This document shows positions 57,501 to 64,000 of a stretch of 64,000 nucleotides of DNA, piece after piece. The position numbers were made by a program, and so were the translations under genes. The stretch lies in contig CM043952.1 in NCBI GenBank assembly GCA_014529385.2, positions 62,675,119-62,739,118 of the forward strand, written 5' to 3'. The stretch is from Adiantum capillus-veneris (Eukaryota; Streptophyta; Polypodiopsida; Polypodiales; Pteridaceae). The number at the start of each line of letters is the position of its first letter. The stretch's first letter is position 1. Below the pieces are notes generated by a model. The model did no database searches, was not told the origin of the DNA, and saw only the letters and a list, made by a program, of their open reading frames with translations.

Positions 57501-58971
57501 CTCCTCTTTAGAGTCGGGTTGCACCATGGGTTAGTGGGGGCAAGAGGGGTGAAGCATTGCAGAGGATCGCACCCATAGTTGTTGATGAAAATAGTTGGAG
57601 TTTCTATTTTCAAGGAGATCATGAGCGATATTTGATTGGAGCTGGCAAGCCTACTTTTAAGGAGAGTTTTTCACTACCTAAAAGATAGCTTATTCCCCTC
57701 TTTTTTCAAAATGCTAGTGGGGTTTGTGAACGTCTTCTACATTTGTGGATGAAAACATGGATATGCATTTATTTAAACACTAACCCTATCAACCCACGGT
57801 GTGCACAACTCTTAATCTATAGTCTCTCTTCTTCTTCTTCTTCTTCTTCTTCTCTCTCTCCTCCCTCTCTCTCTCTCTCTCATCGGAGTGAAAGACAATG
57901 CTAACGTCTGTCTCCAGCCGCTTTGTTTATTTAGTTTCTAAGTGTGTCCCTTCTTCAAAAGCTCAATGCTCATTTTGTTGGTCTTATCAAAAAACCTTTA
58001 GAGAACAAAGAATTAAGAAGTGCATTCATAGGAGTTCAATCCAAAGACGTGAAGTATTGAATCATTGAAAAAAAAAATCAATATTTCAATTTATGAAAAG
58101 ATCCTTTCATTTAAAGACTTGATCAAGGTCCATTTCATTAAATTGTTTCATTATTTCCTATGCTTATTAAATTTACTTTTTTATGAAAAACATAAAAAAA
58201 TAAAATTTGTCGATGGGTCTCTTTTTTTTACTTTTTTATGGAAAACATTAAAAAAAAAATTGTTTTAGTTTGTCAATGGGTCTCTTTATTTTACTATTTT
58301 TATTTTACTTTTGTTTCATTTATTTTGTTAAAAGGACAATGTGCACCTTTCACCCTAATCTTTAAGTGGGGTTTTTTTATAACATATAATGCATTTGTGA
58401 TTATGTATGTATAATGGAAAATACCCTTTTATATTAAAACAAAATAAAAATGACATGTGATTGCAAGCACTCATTCAAATTTACTCCCCATCACTCTCAT
58501 TCCCCCTTAACTCGAGCATGCCTTCGTGACTCCTCACCTTCATTCCATTCTTCTCCCATATACAAAATCTACTCCTTCATATTCTTAATCAACTTGGTAT
58601 CCTCTTTTGATCTTTCATTTTGTCCTTTTTGAAATATGAGACCGCAAGTGGATTTTTTCTCTCTGCAATATATTTTTGTCTAGTTTCTCTTGTCCTATAA
58701 AGCTTTTCACAAAATCTAAAGCCTTATATGTATCACCCAATCCAAAACGATTTCAAATTTGCTAAACAACTTCTCTGGTTTTACACTGCTAGGGGTGAAA
58801 TCCATCAAATCCTTAGTTGATTGAATATCTCATTTTTCCTCTTCAACTTCAGAGAAGGCTTCATTGAGAAAATACTCTTTGGTGTGGAGTGTTCAAGAGG
58901 TTCACCATATCTTCGTCAAAGTCCATTCCTAATGATCTCCAATATCATCTTGTGCCTGATTCTCTGACAAC
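57501..58971. other. AT-rich intergenic DNA
   Basis: (TTC)n and (TC)n microsatellite at 57828-57882. A short phrase gtttgtc(g/a)atgggtctcttt is duplicated at 58206 and 58269. No gene seen. Confidence 0.5.
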
Positions 58972-59029
58972 CACTACAAGAGGTTGTGTGCTCTTGTGAC
59001 GCTGCTAGCGATGGAAATACACTGGGTTT

Positions 59030-59250
59030 TTATAACCCCCGGCGTCGCTAATAGCGTCGCTACGAGAGCGTCGCTATAACCATCGCTATAGGTGTCACTA
59101 TGAGTGTCGCTATGAGCGTCGCTATATAGCGACGCGTATAGCGACACATATAACGACGGTTTATAGCGACATTTACATAGAAGACAATAGCGACGCTCAT
59201 AGCGACGCTACAGAGCCATAAATAGCGACGGTTATAGCGACGCCCGAGAG
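59030..59250. repeat. CACTA subterminal repeats
   Basis: More than ten copies of TAGCGACG or its complement CGTCGCTA: mostly CGTCGCT before about 59120 and mostly AGCGACG after it, so the block can fold on itself around tatatagcga. In En/Spm such motifs bind the small transposon protein. Confidence 0.88.
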
Positions 59251-59611
59251 AATTTTTTTTTGGTGACAGGGCATTGAATGCCCTGCCACCCATCAACCAT
59301 ATTGTACTTGATTCACTTTTTTTTAAAAGTGCAAGGGTAGATAATAGACCCAAAATAGTCACCCACAAGACGCATTGTTTGCAAAATTGACAAGCGTAAA
59401 ATTGACAATTGTACACATCATAGGCAAAATGAATTGATTTGGCAAATGTAATAATGACAATTGTACAACATCATAGGCATAAAGAATTGATTGGCAAAAG
59501 GAACTGCGGTGACAAATGTAATAATATACATGGTTCAAAAAGACGTATAAATCCGTCTCATGATACATAAGCTATGAGAAACCCTAAACTAATGCTCTAA
59601 ACTGACGTCGT

Positions 59612-60890
59612 CTAGTCAGACGTCTCATCGCGTCCAAGCGGCGTATCTGTCGGATTCTGCAAAAAAAGACAATAAGACAGCTTTCAGTAAGTATAAACAT
59701 ATAACGACATTTATAAAACAATACAAAAAATAGAAAAGAGTAAACCCTAATACTAACCATGCCGCCGCGAGAACTGAGAATGTCTATCAGGGCGTTTAAG
59801 CCCTTCCTGCCTGCGTACTCGCGCTCGTACGGTGTGGGATCACGTCCTGTCATCGACCACTGTCAAAACATACAAAGATTTCATTATGTTAGAATTAAAA
59901 AACTCATAAACCCTAAACTATCGAACATAAAGAGCAATGCGAAAACACTTACAAAATCGGCCTCAAATGATGCCCATCCACCGCTCCCCAAGTGGTGCGA
60001 GCTCCCTGCCTCTACTCGCGCTCTGGCTGCATCCTTTTGTTGCTTCCACTTGTCGGGATTCTCGCGCGTTGCTTTCTTTGCATTCTTCCAATCTTCTTTG
60101 GCCAGCCAATCTGGCCTATTCCACCCATTCTTGATTGCTTTTTGCACTTCGGAACGCTTGTGTTTGCAGTATTCGCGCATTCGAATCTTCATCAGGTCTT
60201 CATTGAAGCGCTGATCCCGTGTTGGAACGGGAAACTCATCATGAAGTATGCTGATGACTCTGTTTTTTAAATCACTTGGTACTTCACTCCATTTGTTTAG
60301 TATGTAGTGTCTAAACAGCTGAGAGCAAAGACCACGCATGCGCGAGATCACCTTCTTGCCGTCATCATCCATGATGATGCCGCCGCTGAAGTCGACGGAG
60401 TAAGGCAAGCCCTCTGGCCGGTGACGCTTGAACCTGGGTTTCCTGGCAGGGGTCTCTAGCAGCGTGTCGATGGGGGTACCGACGTCAGGTGTTTCCACCG
60501 GCGTCTGGGCCCCGAAGCGAGGAGTGTCGAGTGGGGTGGCTCCTGGCGGAGTAGGTAGAGGTGTGTAGCTGCTAGGAACAGTCAGCCGCGCAAAACCTGG
60601 CGTCGATGGCGATGTTGTGGCTGGTGTGGGGGCGGGCAAAGAAGGGGAGGGTAAAGAACCTCGTCGAACACGAGGCGGTGTGGAGGCATCGGCGGCGGAA
60701 TCCCCACAACAACCGCCACCGCCACCACTAGAGCGCCGGTGTCTAGACGAGTGTGAAGATCGTCTCGTCGACGCCGAAGCTTCGGAGCGCGCCGAATGCT
60801 CCGAAAGAGAGGAGATGCGCGGATGGAGTAGGAACGCGCGATGATGCGCCAGAGCGATGACGCTCCACGTACCACTGTCTCAGCTGCGGT
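59612..60890 (-). CDS. CACTA Transposase_24-type (TNPA-like) protein
   Basis: Three exons: about 60890-59953, 59859-59758 and 59656-59612. Donors are TTTT|GTAAGT and CATG|GTTAGT; acceptors are tttgacag and ttttgcag; the frame is kept through both introns and ends NPTDTPLGRDETSD-stop. The N-terminal part is proline/threonine rich. The conserved part (DDGKKVISRMRGLCSQLFRH, FPVPTRDQRFNEDLM, WNRPDWLAKEDW, ARARVEAGSSHHLGSGGW, GRDPTPYEREYAGRKG) matches the plant Ptta/En-Spm accessory protein family. The first exon is uncertain: no ATG was found in this frame, and an acceptor at about 60928 leads into another frame (MDDEEFSFFFVTAAETVV), so there may be a shift near 60830. Confidence 0.75.
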
Positions 60891-61195
60891 GACAAAGAAG
60901 AAAGAAAACTCCTCATCATCCATACCTGCATTAAACACACGAATATTTAAACTTAATATTGAATGAATAGAGTAGACAATGACGCAAAGACCATTAAATA
61001 CAATGACGTAATGACGCATAAAAATACAATGACGCAATGAATTGAGTGATAGAAGAGGCAAGTCGAAAACTTAGAATTTTCAATCAAAAGATGTGAGCGC
61101 GAGTAGAAAAGAGCGTTGTACACCATGGAAGGTACTTAGAGAGCCAGAGCTTTTACAACACGGAGCAAAATTGTTCAAATACAATATTTGTGGCT

Positions 61196-64000
61196 TTAAG
61201 AGATCTCTCTCTCATCCTCGCATAACTCAGCATAACTTCCTATATCTATATAGAGCTCTCCGTTTAAATACATATTCTCTGTTTCATTTTGTAGCTCCTC
61301 TGCATGCACCCCATATAGAGTAGTAGCATCTTGATGCTCGTCTGGCACCACCGCAGCGGCTTCTGATTGAGCATCTTCTCTGATCTCCTCCATTGATGCC
61401 GTTGTGATTGGCACATGGTAGCCTTCATACGTCCTTGCACTACGAGGGGCTACCTCTATGACGTACCACCAGTTTGATGTAGACTTTGTAGGATGAAATA
61501 TTACCTGCCAGAGCCACATAACTTACATGAGAGCTTTCAAGCACATAACTTGTAAAAGGGGGATGTTAACTATTTACATACTTACTTGTTCACAATGCTC
61601 TGGTAGTACGAAAGTGTCTCTTAGGTCAGTCCATTTCTTAGTAGAATCCACCTCAAGAAAACCAGACTCTCCTCTACGCACAGTAGCGTTGCGACCCTCC
61701 ATGATTATTTTGAACCATTGCACGTCGAACAAGTCGATAAAAAATCCTCTGTAATCGATCCTCAAAATCTCTTGCAGCGTGCCGAAGTAAGTGAGTTCCG
61801 CCACCACACGATCTGCATCAGAGGAACGTCGTCGACTAGACTGTTCAAATTTTGCCATGATTCCACAATCTTGAGTAAAACGCTTTTTGTCAATCCGTTC
61901 CACCCTAAAATGTCGACCTTTACACCATGCTGCTGTGTATGACTTATACTACAACGAACAAAGATTATGAGTGGCCGTTCAAACGTTTAGAAATAAAGTC
62001 ACTAGCATGTCGTACATTGCAAACTTACCTTGGTCGCGCAACCCCGAGAGTACTCCCACTCTTCCTCAGTCACTTCGTCACCGCATTGTTGTGCGCTTTT
62101 CAATTGGTTGTGCAACCATCTTAAGCTCATGAAGGTTGGTAGGCTCTCCAGACCCGTCGGATAGTGCATCGGTGGTCGTCTTCCCCGTCTCCACTCGATT
62201 CGTGCCCTTTGTCGCTCTTGCTTTGCATCCTCATATTGTGAATCCACTTTTTGCATCACTGGATTGTGAAGCATGCAAAATCGGTTGATTTTAGCCTCTA
62301 GATCTTTCGTCATCTTCTTCTCAACACCGAGATTGCACATGACAATCCCAGATATGCGCTCATCATCTATGGTTCGCCATAGCGTGTCCCGGGCTTTATC
62401 AAATCCGTCTAGCCACTCTCCAATGTACACTAGGGACTCTGATACCAACCAACCTTCTGTCATGCTACCCTTCGGACGTGCCTTTTGACGCACATATCCC
62501 TTAAGCGTTTTCATGAAACGTTCTAAGAAGAACATCCATCTGGAATGAACTGTGCCAGCTATTTCCACCTCATCAACTATGTGAACAAGAAGATGCACCT
62601 AAATGGTTAGCATGGTAGTAGGAAAATGTTTCTCAAACATGCACACAAGCTCCGCAGCATTTAGTTTGGCGAATGGTATGGAGTCTACCTTGATCTCCTT
62701 TTGTGAGATCCATTGCACCAGCTTTGCAAGTTTGTAGATTGTGTTACGGATGTCGAGAGACAAACATCCCTCAATGGCAACCGGTAAAATAAACTGTAAA
62801 GTATGTGCAGCAATGATATTAAAGTCCACATTTTATGCAATGATATTAAAGTCCACTATGAACATACCTGACACATTTTATGCCAATCGTGTGACTTCAA
62901 ACCGGTAAGCTTTCCGTCTTTAGTAAAACACGTTCGGAGCGAGTGCATTACGCCAGTGGGGGTCCGCAAAGATCGAATGGTCTCTTTTACTTTGCGTTCT
63001 TGGGCTCCTGTGAAAATCCATGGTGCTTTAGGGAGTTTTATCGATCCATCAGACGCTGTTTGCGGCCAATATTGCTCCATACGATCCACATTTCTAAGGT
63101 CAACTCTGGCTCCCAAAGTATCTTTCTTGCCGGTCAGATGGTCCAATAGTAGATTACCCACATTCTTGAATATGTGCATTGGATCGAGCAAGTGGTTGAT
63201 CATGTGAGTCGGGGCCAATATGGTAACTCGTACCATAGAGATAGTCTCTTCATCCCTGGAGGCAATCCGTCATCGCACATCTCCTTCTGCTCTAACCATG
63301 CTTGTGCAGACATCCTTGGTGGCTCTCTTCCCAAAAAGCCGTCGCATAACACATGATTCTCTGGAAGATACGCTTGATGACCTTCGTAGATTTGCTTCTT
63401 CAGTGAGGGCGCCCTACGTGCATTCAGTCTAGGTCCACATGTGACACATGCTCTGTATCCGCTTGTTTGAAGCCCTGCATGTATACACATGATAATAGAT
63501 CAACTATGGGAAAAAACAAGATTTACAGTGTCTGAGTGAGGAGTGTCAATAGATCACCTGAGCATTCTGTTAGCCCGGGATAGTCATGCATGGTCCACAT
63601 TAGAATGCCTCTGATCAAAGCATTCCGTCGTCCTGTGTGTCGGCTCATATCCACCACCTCTATGCCAATCCACAATTGTTGTAGCTCTTCCAATAGTGGA
63701 TGAAGATACACATCCATATTCTCCACTTTATATCGCCCTGGCACAATCAAGCTTAGCCATAGGTGCCCCTTCTTCGTAGTCAACCACGGGGAATGTTGTA
63801 GTTGACGATGACAACGGGGGGAATGTTGTAGTTGACGATGACAACGGGCCATACACTGTAAGATGTTGATCTTTGACCAAATGGATTTACGCCATCCATA
63901 GCCAGGCCTAAGCGCAAATTTCGAGCTTCCCTGGCAAAATCCGACCATGTTCCATCTATATGTTTCCAGGCTGCGCAATCTGCAGGAATTCGTAGCACAC
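61196..64000 (-). pseudogene. CACTA TNP2-type transposase (Transposase_21), 5' end outside window
   Basis: Exons read from splice signals: beyond 64000 to 63558, 63474-62868, 62793-62029, 61932-61586 and 61504-61196. The joins at 63557/63475, 62867/62794 and 61585/61505 keep the frame (CSG|LQTSGYRACVTCG; MCQ|FILPVAIEGCL; HCEQ|VIFHPTKS). Conserved parts: LGLAMDGVNPFG, VYLHPLLEELQQLW, NHLLDPMHIFKNVGNLLLDH, VHLLVHIVDEVEIAGTVHSR and ERFMKTLKGYV; the C-terminal domain has LTYFGTLQEILRIDY and WWYVIEVAPR. Defects are an in-frame 30-bp duplication (63788-63847), one-base shifts near 63785, 63215 and 61890, and a TAG at about 62598, so this copy is probably dead. Confidence 0.88.

Larger units (their letters stand above)
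58972..64000 (-). mobile_element. CACTA (En/Spm) DNA transposon, 3' part
   Basis: The left end reads CACTACAAGAGGTTG at 58972, a classical CACTA terminal inverted repeat; the candidate 3-bp target duplication is aac (58969-58971). Inside follow subterminal repeats (59030-59250), a Transposase_24-type gene (59612-about 60890) and a TNP2-type transposase gene (61196 to the edge). The other TIR lies beyond 64000. Confidence 0.92.

Noticed and set aside
60582-61061. Minus-strand frame MDDEEFSFFFVTAAETVV... as a separate gene
   Set aside because: It starts at a possible acceptor for the CACTA accessory gene, but after about 30 residues it only shadows the GC-rich N-terminal region in another frame; kept as a possible first exon.

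Overview
The window is nuclear DNA from a land plant with a repeat-rich genome. The evidence is plant-type Ty1/copia and Ty3/chromovirus retrotransposons, a CACTA (En/Spm) element with both plant-specific proteins, a decayed copy of the splicing factor PRP6/STA1, and spliced fragments of plant-like HAD and SET-domain genes. I cannot name the species. Almost everything is mobile or decayed DNA; the only element that looks intact is a chromovirus at 25.1-34.0 kb.

Layout. 1-10.8 kb (minus strand) is a nested stack of copia elements. An old host element (copia-2) carries a second element in its RNase H region (copia-1, LTR at 3492-3683), a solo gypsy LTR in its RT (4447-6018), and a third element in its integrase region (copia-3, about 7.0-9.9 kb). 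The boundaries were placed by following the interrupted reading frames. A plus-strand hAT transposase remnant and a coiled-coil coding fragment follow (10.8-11.8 kb). From 11.9 to 20.5 kb lies an unusual Ty3-type element (G1, minus) with a huge gag. Its whole polyprotein sits in one frame broken only by stop codons, its pol is internally deleted, and its leader holds three copies of a palindrome.

20.5-47.7 kb is the strangest part: arrays of a degenerate repeat of about 58 bp, plus-oriented on the left and mostly minus-oriented on the right, interleaved with minus-strand gene remnants. These are two FCP1/HAD-like phosphatase pseudogenes (23.2-23.9 and 39.5-40.7 kb), a two-exon SET-domain gene whose intron is filled with the array (41.3-44.6 kb), and an unrecognised spliced gene with a DGQHS motif (44.9-47.1 kb). 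At 23.9-25.1 kb there is a foldback structure: four tandem units of about 176 bp, each carrying a 60-bp hairpin, inside an inverted repeat with arms of about 0.7 kb. The chromovirus G2 (25106-34018, target duplication aaaag, near-identical LTRs, one 1649-codon gag-pol ORF) is inserted in the right arm. A 13-N assembly gap lies at 47739-47751.

47.75-52.3 kb holds a gag/protease-only LTR family (G3): one LTR flanked by a PBS on one side and a polypurine tract on the other, and a related LTR in opposite orientation. 52.8-54.0 kb has three short exons that splice in frame (unrecognised gene). 54.5-56.3 kb is the PRP6/STA1 pseudogene. 57.0-57.5 kb is a MITE-like inverted repeat. 58972 to the right edge is the 3' part of a CACTA transposon on the minus strand, with TIR, subterminal repeats, a Transposase_24-type gene and most of a TNP2-type transposase gene whose splice sites can be read. 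The window ends inside it.

Reading order of events: copia-2 is old and carries later insertions; the foldback predates G2; G2 is the youngest insertion seen, because its two LTRs differ at only about a dozen sites counted by eye.
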